DNA of 64,000 nt from Vitellaria paradoxa. Taxonomy: Eukaryota; Streptophyta; Magnoliopsida; Ericales; Sapotaceae. Positions within the stretch are counted from its first letter, which is position 1; each line of letters starts with the position of its first letter. Location: the NCBI GenBank assembly GCA_019916065.1, contig CM034241.1, positions 12,809,223 to 12,873,222 of the forward strand, written 5' to 3'. This document shows, in pieces, positions 36,201 to 51,200 of the stretch. A model generated the notes under the pieces. It was not told where the DNA came from. It saw only the letters and a list, made by a program, of their open reading frames with translations, and did no database searches. A program made the position numbers and the translations under genes.

Positions 36201-39200
36201 GTACATATCAAACACAAGTGATCTAGTGATGAACCATCAACAAAATTGGAGAAAAATAGGACACACTTAAGATGCATGGATACGAATACCGAATGCCGAG
36301 ATGATATGGGCATAGACAATTAAAAAAAAAAAAAGACGAAGATACGGCAAAAAAATATAAATTATGTATATTTTTATTTGCAATATACATGGACATAACA
36401 TTGACAATAAAACTAATTCAATATATAAAGCATGACAAAATATAAGATATAATATTTTATAACTTTACACATTTCGGCTACTCAAATCTAGATTTGTCTT
36501 AATTACATATTTAAAGAAAAAATGACAAAATAGCAAGATAGTCCTGTGGCATGTCCGAAACATATCTGGAGCATGTGAGTATAGGTGCCTGATACGTGTT
36601 GGATAAGAATACGGAACCCATAAAGTATTTGTGGTTCATAGTTCAGCACCATATAACTTATGAGTTGTAGGTTATTTTTCAAGAATATGGAAACATTTCA
36701 AAACCTTTCACACGAGGTACAAAAATATGAAAATTCATAGAAACTTTGACAAGCATAAATGGAAATATATATCCACTCCAAAGAAATTAGTTACATGCAT
36801 TATCATTTTGGTATATTATACTATTGGTGTGATTTACTATGCTTCCATGGAAATATAAAATTATTACTCCACTAGGGTTTCATTTGCATCACTTAAGAAA
36901 TGGAGTTGTTTTGATGATCAACAAATACACGTTTTATGTTCCCTAGGTGTATGAATTGAGAGAAGGATACCTGCAAACCATCACGTCTATAAAGAAACGC
37001 TACAAAAAAAGATGTGTCCCCAGTTGGGTCCAAATCAAAGCAAAGTATAAAGTGCACAATTTTAAGGAAAAAAAAGAACTTAATAATAGAGGGAAAAAAA
37101 TATTTTTCAATCTCTTTAAACAAAATAACATAGGTGTATATAATCAAGCCTTAAGGGCAAATGAAGCCATATAGTCAGTGTAAGTTGGTGGCATGAGTGC
37201 ATAACTTTGCAAACAATGATTAAAATTTTATTCCAGAAGAGTGTTTCAGTTAGCATGGAAACCAAAATATTTCAAAGACATTCCAATAACCAAAAAAAAA
37301 TTAAAATACATGGAAATAGAAGTATAAATTCAAATATATCTAAAAGCAAAGTGCCTGACAAATAATTAATTGAAGTTTTTATCATATCAATGAATTATTT
37401 TATATTTTTGTGTTACACTTTTTTTTAATGCACTAGACTTTTGGTCACTATCTCATCCAAAAGCATAAGTAGGTAGGGAGGGGCAACATTATTTACTCAT
37501 ATTGAATGGTTCTCTTTGACACACCCATCATGTGTAGTTGAACTTTCTTTTTTGACTTAGGCCAAACATACATGAATATTGACTTTTTCTTGGGTTAATA
37601 GTGAGATTTTGAATCAGAACATGTCTCCTCTAATATTATATTAAACTATTGACAACTTTATAACTTATATTGACTAATTTTCGATCAAGAGTAGTAAGCA
37701 TTAAGATTATTGTTTCATTAGTATTTTGCTTTGTTTCTTAAGAAATAGAAACTTTTTATGAGAAAAAGCTATTATAAATGTTAAGGAAGTATATCAATTA
37801 TGCTAGGAAAACATATGTTACATTAAGACATTTAGAGAGAATAAAATTATGTTATTTTTGTAATTTTTGCAACTTCATGGAAATGAAGTCAGCAAATTAC
37901 AGGCTAATGGCTATAATTTTTGTATTTACAAACACACGAATGTTAACATCTAAATTATCCATATTTTCCTAAAATACCCTTCCCTAAGAATCAAATTTTC
38001 TTTTTCTTGCCACTATCTTAACCCCATCACTCCTGCCCCTCCCAGCATCGGTGCCCCCACTCCCAAACCTGCAACCCTACCTACCCCAACACCCCTAGCT
38101 AATCAACTCACCCGCTCCTAACCTTGCCTAATCCAACTACAGTGCTCCAAATACTATCCCAACACCTAACAATCGCTATCCCCTCCATCCTTTTCTTTGT
38201 CTTCGTCTACTCTTCATTTTTTTATAATTGAGCAGAAAAAGTGCTAGTCGTTACGATATCCGAGTGCCAATTCACACTATATAGCATCCATATGTAGTAC
38301 CAACTGGCAATTGTTGTAGCTATGATGACCACCCAGATTAGACAAATGCAGGTGCTAATCCACATTATATAGCATCTCTATGTAATACCAACTGGCGCCT
38401 GTTATAGTTATGACGAGCACACAGATGTTGGAATGACTAACACCTAGTAACTTTTCTAAAAAAATTATTTAGACCAAAAAAGAAAAAAATAATAAGGGAA
38501 GCAGTGGGGGTTTTGGTGGCAGTGGACAAAGAATTGGGGGATTCCTGCCACTGGGAGGTGAGGGGGGGAAGGAGGAGGAGGAGGAGGAAATATCAAATAA
38601 AGGGTATTTTATGGTTTTTTTGGAAGTGAATAACAATTCCATGAATGTGTAATTTCTAATTGTAGAAATCCATGTTTGTGTATTTTTTCATTTGAAAAAT
38701 CTGAATTTTATAAGTTTCCAAATGTTAGACCATTCATTTGTCATTTGTTAATATAATTTCCATGAAAATGTAAAAAACCCTATTATTTTTACCTAGTTCA
38801 TTATAACTAGAGACAAGAGGAACCCAATACAGATGCTCACATTTTATTCAAACACATTTTTTACAGAGACTATTGTCCCTTGCTTACATACATCAGAATC
38901 TGCTCATTCAACTTGTCCAGTGTCAACCTGGTCTCAGCACAAGAATATTTATCTTTCTTGTACAGTCATTCCAAAATAAATACCTTCTAGCCCTTACATT
39001 CTATCCTAAACTATACCATGACAACTTCCATCCCGCAAACGTACATTTGCAAAGGGTTAGTTCCTAACTAAGAACCCATACTAAATAATTTTTCCATACC
39101 GATAATGCCCAGAACTTAATACTGATGAAATAATGAAATAAACTACACAGCATGCCTGCAATATATATTTGTGCAGTGTACAACATCTAAAAGTCTTAAC

Positions 39201-42200
39201 CTTTGACCAACTGGAGGCCCATGCATGAAGTGATCTGTTGGTGGTTCAGTCGCCAAAGCAAGTGCTCCAAGTGTATCCATGATAAGATTGACCCAAAGAA
39301 GCTGTACAAAGACAAACGTTAAGGACAAAGCACAATATCAACCAACAAACACTCAAATCACTAAACAAACACACTGAACACACCTGTACTGCATTCAAAG
39401 GGACATTTCCAGCTGAGACTGCTGCCACAACATTAATTACAAGAGCTGCAACGTTGACTGTGAGCTGAAACTGGATAAATTTCTGAATATTTGCATAAAC
39501 AGACCTGCCCCAGCGGACTACCTGCATTGACCGTCAGATAATACATTCATTGATGTCTTTACATCCTTTAATTCCAATTTAAGACTAATTTTGAACAATC
39601 CAACAAATCCTTATGGATTGAGACTTTTCTGAAAGTGAAGAAAGTAGATTCATCCAACTTGGTATGGATTAAGATGTTGCCTGTGACCAATCAAGAAAAC
39701 ATTTAGACGCATAGAGTGATTGATTCTCAGGTCCCAATTCCATCTCTATGAATATCAAACAACAAAAATCGTGGGTAGCTCTAGACCAAAAGGTGAATGG
39801 CAAAGGCGTAAATCATAGTGGCAGATTGGGACAATTACAAAGCCTTTATTAACCGACATTCTACTGCATTACAATCCCCAAACAAATTGATTGTTCAAAG
39901 TTCATAAAGTACTTCATACAACTGTGGTCCATATCTCCTCTGAGTCTCTGACACCCTCAACAACAAATGGAGTTGAGTTTGAGTAGGTCTAGGTTTTGGA
40001 ACCTAAAGGTTATGAGTGATTCTGTTCACAGAAGCAGAGGAAAAAAAAAACATATGTATATAATGCAAACTGCGCAAAATACCAAATCAAATTATGTTCA
40101 TTTCGTTATTCATTTCAAGCAAAACTATAAAATGGAACAGCAGCAAACAGGGTCCAGTGGAAGAAATCAGTTTATTCTCAAATGCTATGGTCCAGATAAA
40201 ATGTCTTGCAAATCAGAAAACAAAAGACGGATAGAAAAGCCAGTCAGCAAGATTCCGAAACATTTTATGAGTCGTGCCAGGAACCTTGCAATGCACAACT
40301 AACCTTTACAACTGAGGCAAAATTGTCATCCAATATAATGATATCTGAGCTTTCTTTTGCAACTTCTGTACCTTGGATACCCATAGCAAGACCAATGTCA
40401 GCCTACATTCCCAAAAAAAAAAAAAAAAAAATACCAAATCATGTTAACAGATTATATTGACAAATTATTACCATTTCAAACTAAAAATTAAAATAAAATT
40501 GTAAAGGAATGCTAAAACAGATAAACAAAAGAAGTTCATCAACCAGATCAAGGTACATATCTGAAACCCTATAAAACACTCACCACTTGCACATCAGAAA
40601 CATTAGTTGTCAAGACAATATTTACAGTAAATTCATGAATCCCAATTCAAAGCAGATAATCAAATTTGAGTATTATTGATTGCAATTTAGAAGAGACCTA
40701 AATCGAATGCATCAACAGTAGAACCACACTGCCTAAATAAAAGGTCACCCAAGGCATAGATCAATCCACAGACCCCTACCATCTATCAGACTAGTGAGGC
40801 TGTATCATACCTCATGTAGTGCAGGAGGATCATTAGTGATGGCTGCAACAACGTTTCCCTTCTTTCTTAATGCTTGCACAAGCAGCAGTTTGTCAATAGG
40901 AGAAGACCCTCCCATTACCTACAAATCAAATTACTTTTCTTTATATTCATTCCAAATTGGGAAATTATCATTCTGAAAGGACACAAACAAACAATTTTCA
41001 TAAATTTCCGTGCAAGTAAATCAAAAACCATACCAATATCTTTTCAGCGATTTCTGGTCTTCGCATTTCTGAATATTGACGGAATACCTTCCCTTCTATG
41101 AGATTTGGCTCAATAGCTTCAGCATCTGACGCTAGAATTCCACATTCTAAAGCTATTGCTCTAGCAGTTTGGAGATTGTCACCAGTGACCATACGCACCT
41201 ATTCAGATGCATATTCTATTGTCAATCAATCAGAGACATTATTTTACAAATTGTCTCAGAAAATCAGCATAGAAAATTTTCCAAAAACTGAAAATATGTA
41301 CACCTCAAAGAGAACATAAATGCAAAGCCCCAAAAAATAACAGGTTCAATTGATCGACAGAGGAACAGATTCAGATCATCAATTAAATATGGCACAAGCA
41401 TCATTCATGAATTACTGCCAGGAAACATATTTCAACATTGTATATTTATTCTGTTAGATAGTACAGCCTATAAAATTATTCAAATCGAGCGGCAACATGG
41501 ATTGAAATAAATATCTACACAATCACAACCAAGATTTGTTGATTGGTGCCACTAAAGATCTGTCAATGCAATATATATTTCATCTGAATTATGTTTCAGA
41601 TCCTATCACAGCTTGCCACAAGGTTCATATTCGCTATAACCTAAAATGGGCAATCAAGGAACAGAAAACATGCAATTTGAATATCACAAACACTAGCAAA
41701 ACATTTTCTTCTCCGTTCTTTCCTAGAGTAAGATTACATTAGACACATTCAAAAGATAGAAATTCATGAAGTTCAACACTTCCCAGATCTAAGTAACTTC
41801 AAATGCAGGTACTTGCCAAGCCTCACAAAAATCGACGTCAAATCAAGAAACAGGACAAGGCAGACCCACTAACTTATAGAGGATAGCATTAATCATGTCC
41901 TGAGTTCACAGAACATAAAGTAACTAGAAAATACAAGTCCAGTTCAATGCCATCATTGTCACTAATTGTTAGAATAGAAGTCTCCCACAATTGGAAATCA
42001 AGATTGAAAAAAACCACAACTGATAAGCCATAAAACTAGGAGATCAGTACCAACACATAAAATTTGTTCTGACATCAACTTTAGAAGAAATGAAAAGGCC
42101 TTAGTTGTACTATTGGCTCAATATACAAGTCAACACCCAACAAGCAAACCTGTTGGTCATCCATAAAAGCATAAGAAACAAGAGGAAATAATTTATTAAA

Positions 42201-45200
42201 TAGCCTAGAAACTTTACCATCAACCCTAGATCACGTCATATTTTCAGTATTAGTTTCTATGCAAAACACGGCACAACAAACTATAAACTTGATGAATAAC
42301 AAGGGTAACACCAAAAATACCTTAACACCTGCATTTGTACATGACTCTACAGCATCTCTCACACCGGGCCGACATGGATCCTACATCACAAAATAAATAT
42401 ACGCTCATGTTAAAGTAGCAAGTCTCTGTAGACAATATTACTACAATGAATGAAAGAGAATGGATCATATAATACAGTAAGAAAATGAGGAGTACTATTG
42501 CAATAGGATGGAATAGCTATTCTATTGCAATCAAAATTTGATCCAAAAATTGAAAAAAAATAAAAATGAAAAACAAACTACTATTTTGTAATTAAAAAAA
42601 TTCTCTGAATTACTCCCTTGGGTTGTAAAATGACAATTTTACTCGTTGACCTTATTCTCAAACTGAACCCGAACTCGAGCTGTAAAATGACTGTTTCACT
42701 CTAAGCTCCCCCCCCCCAAAAATCATATTTCGTACTTTTGAAAGGCTAGCAAAAATATTCATTCATATTACTTAATAACTAAGCAAATTTTGATCCTATT
42801 CAAACTTGAGTTATAAAATGACCATTTTACTCCTAAGTTTTTTTTTGCGCAAATTTGTATTTTGAGCTTCCCAAAAGGTTAAAAAATATTTATCAATGTG
42901 TTTCTTGATAACTAATAAAATTTCATCTTAATTTGAACTCAGATTGTAAAATGACGATTTTACCTTTGGGTCATTTTTTGTCCAAATTTGCATTCTAAGT
43001 TGCCCAAAAGGCCAAAAAAAAAAAAAAAAATCCTTGACATATTTCTTAATATTTAAACAAATTTTAGTCCAATCTGAATCCAGATTATTTAATGGCTATT
43101 TTGCCTCTGACCCGTTTTTGGGCTAAATTAGTATTTTAGGTATCCCAAAAGACTAAAAAAATTCATTAACATGTTTCTTAATAATTAAGAAAATTTTGGT
43201 TCAATTCGAACTTGAATTGTCAAATGACCGTTTTACTCCTAGGCCCATTTTTACTCAAATTCGCAATTCGAAAATAAAGTTTGTTTTTATAACCAAACCA
43301 AACCTTTTCCCACTATGTGGGGTCGACTATATGGATTTGTCGACGCCAATTAAATCTATTTAGGGTCATGTCCTCCGATAGATCTAGGTAGGTCAGGTCA
43401 TGTTTAAAAGTTTCTTTCCAACTTCTCTTGGGTCTTTCTCTACCTCTCCTACTCATAGCAATCTCTATACTTTTACACCTTCTAACAGGTGCCTCCGCTG
43501 GACGCTTTCTAACATGGCCAAACAAAGTTTGTTTTTGTAATTTTTAAAAAATTAATATTAGTAATTTTTATTGTATTTCATTTTATTTCATTATATTTAA
43601 AATATGTAATCATATTATGTAATTCTGAATGTCTATTCCATTCCCATAATTTTCATGTTGGCAACCAAACAAAGGAACAGAATGAGCATTCCATTCCATT
43701 CCCACCTTTTGCTACATTTCATTTCCTTCCATTCCAACGTACCAAACATAGCCTAATTTTGCTGAGCTGAGGCAGCCAAAAAGAAATTATACAATCAAAC
43801 CAGCAGGTATCATGTGAAAGCATCAGAACACAATTATACCTCCAAACCAACAATAGCTAGCAATACAAGATCATTCTCAGGTATTTCCCAGTGAGCCAGT
43901 TCCTCATCATCAGATGGAACATTTTCCACTTCATAGGATCTGTAAGCAATAGCAACACCGCGCAAACTTCTTGCAGCCATATCGTCAATAGCACTTTTAA
44001 ATAGTATCACCTGCAGATAAGATACATTTCACAAAATAAACATTAAATGAAAAAAGGAGATGGCCACACAAAATAAGCAGTAGGACATTATTAAGCACAA
44101 ATCTAAATATAAGCAGGCTGTGCTTATACAACCTTTCCTTAAAGAATTTTACAAACCATGAAGTCCTTTCCAAGATTCTCATATTTCAACAAACCATCGT
44201 GGCCCCAATGAAAAAGAGATTAAAAGAACGAAGAAAAAGGAAATTAATGAAATTTAAAAGAGATATTTCAAATCAAGAAAATCTTTTTGACCATTGAGAA
44301 ACAGCTTCAACAATATAACTATCAATGCGAAACCTTTTTAATCCAGAAGATAGACTACTATCGCATACCTTATCTTCATCCATTGGTACAATATCACCAT
44401 TCGTATCAATGTAGCTTGTACATGAAGCCAAAACTATTTCAGCAGCACCTTTCCAATGTATATGAACCTCAGAATCTGGCTGTAAAAATAACAAACATTT
44501 AAACTTTATAAGCAACATGAATTTATTAATAAGGAGTAATAATAGAAAAAAAATGGAAAAGGGGGGAAAAAAGGACAGAAACTAAATAGAAAAACCAACA
44601 AAGCAGTACAAAACATAGCTTTCAATTACAAAAACCAATTTGACTGCCAATTGGATAGGATCATAAATTCGGGGATTCCACGAGATTCCGTGTTAACTGA
44701 AGCCTAATAATGAAGCCAAAAAGTTGACCGTCTCCCATGAATTAGCATTGTCTTCTATTCTTGCATCAAAAATTCTTGCATACCTATTTTTTGTTTTTAT
44801 AAGCAATAAAAAGTTTTGTTAATGAAGCATCAAGAGGAAAATTCTTGCAATATTTTTCCAACCAAAGAACCCAAAATATCGCAGGTAATGCAAATCTCCC
44901 CAAAATCTTTGCCTGACTCTTCTTTCCAAAGACCCAAAAGTGAACAAAGCAAAAACCTTTTTCTTCCTCTACTTTCCAAAGACCCAAAAGTCAATGACCA
45001 ACATATCAACAGAAAACTTGTAGATGGAATATTCAAACTATGTAGAATATCTTCACTCTCAATAGTTACATACAAATCTATAAAACATAGAAAAGCTGGA
45101 TGTCCATGACGTATACATGTCAAATGAACCAAATTGTCATTGAATTTTATTTTTCCATTAGAAGGGGGCGTCCAATCTACTATTTCTAAATGGGGAGACT

Positions 45201-48200
45201 TGGGAAGAGGACAACCTGTGTGAGCTGCCAGAAGCTGTAGTTTCAGATGCTACACGAAATGACCAGATAACCTGGATATCCCAATCTCGCTTAATACAAT
45301 GAAGCCAACTAAGGAACATTAGTCACAAGAAAAAGTTTTCTCCAGAAGACAAAATGCCACCAGATAGTGGAGAAAAAGATGATTAATAGATCCTCCACCA
45401 CTCTACATAAGACAAACCATTGGAGTCCAAACAAATGATTAGGTCGCTTCCTTTGAATTAAATCATTGGTGTTGAACTTCTTGTAAACCAAAATCCAAAC
45501 AAGAACTTGAACTTTAAGGCTCCGTTTGTGACTTTAGGAGATAAAAGAAAAGAAAACATTATGTTAATGTATATTTATGTACATGTCTCACTAGTATTTA
45601 TGTATCTAGAAATGATGTACCTAAGTCCAGTGATAATGTATCTAGTATAGGTTATCTGCACAGTATTTATTGTGTATGATTATATATAACAATCTGAGAC
45701 AACCCATTTGGTTGTCAAACCATTCAGTAAATCACTCATCCCTTTACATGGTATCAAAGCAATAATCCTAGAATAATAAAAATAAAAAAAAAAAACCCAA
45801 ACTGCAATAGTTGGCAGCATTATTCTAAGTCACCGGTGTCTTTGCTCGAAGTTCAATCAAAAATCGAAGTTGATGATTGCCGCAGTCAAAGTCCAGCCGC
45901 AAGTCGAAGCGAACGATTGCCAGTCGAAGTCGACGACAATCACTCTAGTCGAAGATCAAACTCCTATCCAGTCGACAACGATTATTGTCGCAAGTCAATT
46001 TCTTATAAAAGATCGTTCATCGTCCTCTTGGTTATTCCCTTTTAGAAATTCATTATCGTCTTGGTCATCCTTCTCTAGAAAGCCTAAAGTCCATGGTCCT
46101 AGTCTACACCATTTACAGTCTTTGAATTGTCAGTCCTATTAGTTGGAAAAGCTTCATTGTGTGCCTTTTGCTTCCCAAATCAATAAGAGGTCAGCAAGTC
46201 CTTTTTTGTTAGTTCATTCATATGTTTGGGGTCCTAGTAGAGTTACTTCAAAATTGAAGTTTCGGTATTTTGTCACTTTTGTAGATGATTTTTCCAGAAT
46301 TGCATGGATTTATTTGATAAAAGATTGTTATAAGCTTTCTGTGCTGCAATTAAAACCCAGTTTGATGTACCTGTGTGAATTCTTCGTGGTGATAATGCAG
46401 AAGAATATTACTCTAAACCTTTTGTGGATTTCATGAACTCTGCTGGTATACTTCATCAGTTTTTTTGTTCCCATACACCACAACAAAATGGGGCAACTGA
46501 AAGAAAAAATTTGCATCCTATTAAAACAGCCCACTGTCTACTTTTTCAAATGAATGTTTCCAAAATCTTCTAAAGTGATGTTTCAACTGCATATTATTTA
46601 ATCAATCGCATGCCCTCTCCTGTTGTCAAAGGATTAACCCCTTATTCTGTGTTTTTTCCTAACAAACCTTTGTTTTCTCTTCCACCTTAGATTTTTGGGT
46701 GCCTTTCATTTCTTCATCAACTTGCTTCTGTGATTGATAAATTGGATGTCCGTGCTCATGAGTGCATCTTTTTTAGGTATTCTAGGTTACAAAAGGGCTA
46801 CCTTTGTTATAATCCTTCTCTTAACCAATTCTTTGTTTGTGCAAATGTCACTTTCTTTGAGTCTATCCCATTCTTCTCTCAACCTCAATCTCAATATATC
46901 CTTAACGAAAGTCTTCCTTTCCCTCTTATCCAGTCGTGTCTATTTTAGCCACTCATCATACCCCTCTAAGTCCATCTGGTTGTTTGTCTCATCCTAATTT
47001 GCAAGTATACACTTAGCATCAAACAATGGCCACTCCACCTCCTGCTTCCTATGCTCCGCTGCCAGCTCCTCCCATGCTGCCTACTTCGATAAATGATTTA
47101 GATATTCCTATTGCTTTTCGGAAGGTTAGACGTTCTTGTACTTCTCATTCTATCTCTAATTTTGTAGTCTTATGTGTATTGTCATCCTCATATTGTTCAT
47201 TTGTTACATCTTCATCCTCTGTTTCTATTCCTAACACTATTTCTGAAGCACGTTCTACCCTAAATGGCATTCTGCCTTGGAAGATGAAATGTCTACTCTT
47301 TGAACTAATAATACTTTGGACCTTGTTGTTCTTGATAAGTCAATGTTTGGTTGTCGTTGGATATATACTGTCAAAGTTCATCCTGATGGTAATGTGGACA
47401 GGTTAAAGACTTGTTCGATCACAAAGGGATATACTCAAGTGTATTGTTTGGATTTCTCTGAGACTTTTTCTCCTATTGCTAAGATTACATCTGTTCGTCT
47501 TATTATCTGTTTAGCTGCAATCTATCATTGGTCTCAACACTAACTTGATGTGAAAAATGCATTTCTTTATGGTGATCTTGCTAAGGAAGTCTATATTGAG
47601 CAACTGATGTAGGACGATAAAGAATAAAGCCAAGAAAGAGAAATAGAGAGAGAGAGAGAGAGAAGAAGTTTAGGAGAGAGGGAAGAAAGAAAAAGAGGGG
47701 AGGGAAAACAAGCCACGAGACTTCAACAACTCAAATTTTCACATTCATCAATATATCAAACCCTAATCATCATAAGCCTTTAAATAGGCTAATACATTCT
47801 CAAGATTACTAAAAATAAAGCAAAATCAAATATTCTAATAAATCCTTCTTAAAATAAATCTAAATAAAATTTTGCCTAAAATAAAATAAATCTTTAATAG
47901 AATAAGGTAAAATTCTTATAGAAAATGTAATCCTAATAAAATAAAATTCTAATAATAATTATTTCATTTTTTTTTTTTTTTTTGCTTCTGCATCATTCTC
48001 CACTCCTTAGAAAAACTCAACTCCATCGAGTTAAAAATTTACATACTCTTTCAATCGCCGGGCCACAAACAAAACGGATGTTCAAGCTGCTCCCAAAGTT
48101 CATGAACACGCATCAAGAGTGGTAGAAATCTAGTGTATCCACCAAGTCTTCCGAAATAGAAGTCCCGCGATTTAGAAAATAAAACTTGTAAATGTTGGAA

Positions 48201-51200
48201 GAAGACAAAAAATGAACCAACTTGTGGGAGAACTTTAAGTGTAGGAAAGACAAAATTCACAGAAGCACCATGAATTTTAGGTATACTCTTCAACCCGATA
48301 GTACCTACAGGGACATCAGTAACATCGTTGGAAATCTGTGCCTAATCAAAAGAAATGACTTCATTAGTAGCAATAATTTCGATAGTCACAACAATTTCAT
48401 CAAGTGGCTTGCCTACGATTTGGTCATCATCTTCATCATCTGAAAATAAAAGTCGTCAGGATCAGGCTCATAAATCAACTCTTCAATTTGATAATCATTA
48501 GACTCTCTATTCACTTCAAAGTGGTCGTCATTAGATTTTCTATTTGATTCATCAATTACTTTTGGAATTTCGGTAAGGGCATCAAATAGAGGAGCTGAAA
48601 TTGTGTTCGACTTTGAATTCGATATTTGGTTAGAACAGAGGTGAATAGGGTTGCTCGGCTAATAGCATTCCTCCCATGTGTCTAACCTTGCGTTCAGTCT
48701 TTGAATGGTTTCAGTGAGGACTGTTATTTAGGTTTTGCATCTGGTTATTATTTGACTGTACTTGATAGTGTACTAACAATTTCGAATCTGCAAAAATGAA
48801 CTGTGAGGTGTTCCGAAACCTCCTAAAAGTCGTTGGACTTTGCCAGAAGTTGTCGGAGGTCGCTGGAGCTTCGCGCGGAGCACAAGTCAGATCACTGGAG
48901 TGTAGTGGTTATTCTGGACTACACCGGAGGTCGCGGGAAAAGTCGTGTGGAGGTCACCGACCGGTCGCCGGAAAAGTCCAAACTCTTCTATCAAAAGTGT
49001 TGTCCCTAAGAACAACTCCTTCCAACAAAGTACGAAGTGAGGTAATAAGATGCAGTCTCTCTATCATTAATATTGTTAAGAACGTTAGCTACCATTTCAC
49101 CAAAAATCTTAATCTGGTGAGGAGGGGGCAACTTTATCATTTATATTTACTTGTTTTCTCTCAACACGCCCCCTTACATGTAACTGGACTAACTTTTTGA
49201 AAAGGTCAAACACATGGGACTGTTGATTTTTTATTTTTTTATGATAGAGAGGCATGAATTCAAAACCTTTGCCTACTCCGATACATGTAATAGAGTTAGC
49301 CACCATCTCATGGCAAAGCCTAAGATATTAAGGGGGCAACTTTATCATTTATATTGACTTGTTTTCTATCAACAAAGATTACAAATAAAATTAATGCTCC
49401 AAAAAAAGGAAGATGAGGCAACCATGGATGCAATAGAATGGAAGCTCACCCGAGCATAATGAACAAAAGAATAAATAAATAAATAAAACAAAAATCAATC
49501 AACAATGAATAAAAACATTTGAATCAAACAAATGCAGCTCTATTACCAATTTTAGGGCAACACCTCCTCTTTTTTTCTCTGAGTTGAATGGAAAAACATG
49601 GATGATTGAAGAATTTGATCTGATGGAATCAAAATTCATCCCAATCTGCCAAAGACATCAATGATTAGACCTGTTTTTTGAAATGAAATGAACAAATAAA
49701 ACCAAATACTAAGTAGATAATGCAACAAAGGTACTTTGACCCCCCATTGGAGAATGGCCTTTTCTGTAGGTGATCCAGAAACCTCTAGGTTTCCACCATC
49801 CTGAAAGAATTGAATATCCCAGTTTAGTTAAAAAATAAAATAAAAAGAAGAAGAAGAAGAAGAGAAGGAGGAGGAGCTGTCAGTACTAAGCAATCCCGTA
49901 ATTATCCTATTGAAGGCGGCAAGCACACAATAGAGGGAACAATACCAGCAAATATTACAATCAAAAGCAGCTGCCCAGGCATGATTTGCGATGTAGACAT
50001 TGAAATAGCTTATGACCATGTCAACTAGGATTTTCTTATCAATGTTAAGGAGAATATTATAGTTCTATTCACCACCTCATGTAAAAGCTGAAGCTACTAC
50101 AAAGGAGGACAATTTTATTATTCATGTTGTATTTTATGCTTACAATTCACACCCTCATGGGTGGAAAGACTTGCATTCTTTTTACAAGGCCAAACACGTG
50201 CAACTATTGACAATTAAGTTATTAAGTGGGCAGTAAAATTTAAATGCAAAATGTTATTCTGTTCATATCATATTAAAAAGCTTCTCACCATTTTACTAAA
50301 AGCTCAAGTTGTTGGAAAGAGTGACTCATATTACATTTTACTCTCTCAAGAGAACTGACTTCGATCCACAAGGAAGAAGTATATCAACTGGTTCATCTTG
50401 AATATGATATTTACAATCAGGGTTTTCTTCCCACCTCTAGGGGTATTTGGCAAGGAGATCCATTTCTTACCTTTCTTTATAGTGTGGCCATTTAAGGATG
50501 AATTGTAGGGCAAAACAAGGCGGCAAAATCAATGGTTTTAGGGCAAGTTTATAGAGAAGGGGTGGTGATTGAGGTTCTCCCTCTTTATTTTGCTAATGAA
50601 ACTGTTAATCACTCATGCACCAACAAAGGGCAAATGTCTGAGCAAAGTGAGTGGGACGTATTGTAACGAGCAGAGCAAAGGCATCTGCCCGTTCAAGTTC
50701 ACGTTGGTTCACAGAAATGTGAAGAAATTGCCCCCACAGCTGCGGTATGGCACAGCAGTGCAAAAGTTCACTAGCACTCTGGAAAATACCAAGACAAGTA
50801 CAACTGCAGAGGAACTCGCTTGATGTCGCTAGGAGTCACAAAGACATGGTTCTATGACAGAGTAACTCACTGGAAGCTCACCAGATGGTCACTAGGAAAA
50901 ACCTGGAGTACTGCAAGAGTCAAGACTCTAGGAAGTTCGCAGGGATGCTTGTCCCAGTGAGGCACGATTCCAGAATTTTTAGGGTTTCTAAGCATTGCAT
51001 TGAGAGAAAAACTAAGAACAAGGTGGGAAAGGGCTTCTATAAGGGCCCCTTTAAGGTTCATAGTGAAAACCTAATTATATAAATATGGCCACAGGCATGT
51101 TGTCAAACAACCTAAATCTTGTATTTCTCTCATGATTGTTCATTCATTTGTGTTGCTAAGATGATCCAGATTCCACACAACAAAGACCATTTCTAAGGCT

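Noticed and set aside
44273..44368. Extension of the KGA exon into [17 protein letters not shown]... on the minus strand
   Set aside because: Lies beyond a good donor (GTATGC) and has no match to the pump family, which continues in the next exon; intron read-through.
50569..51082. Small frames in a GC-richer part of the large intron
   Set aside because: No recognisable domain, and they lie inside an ACA intron without splice support.
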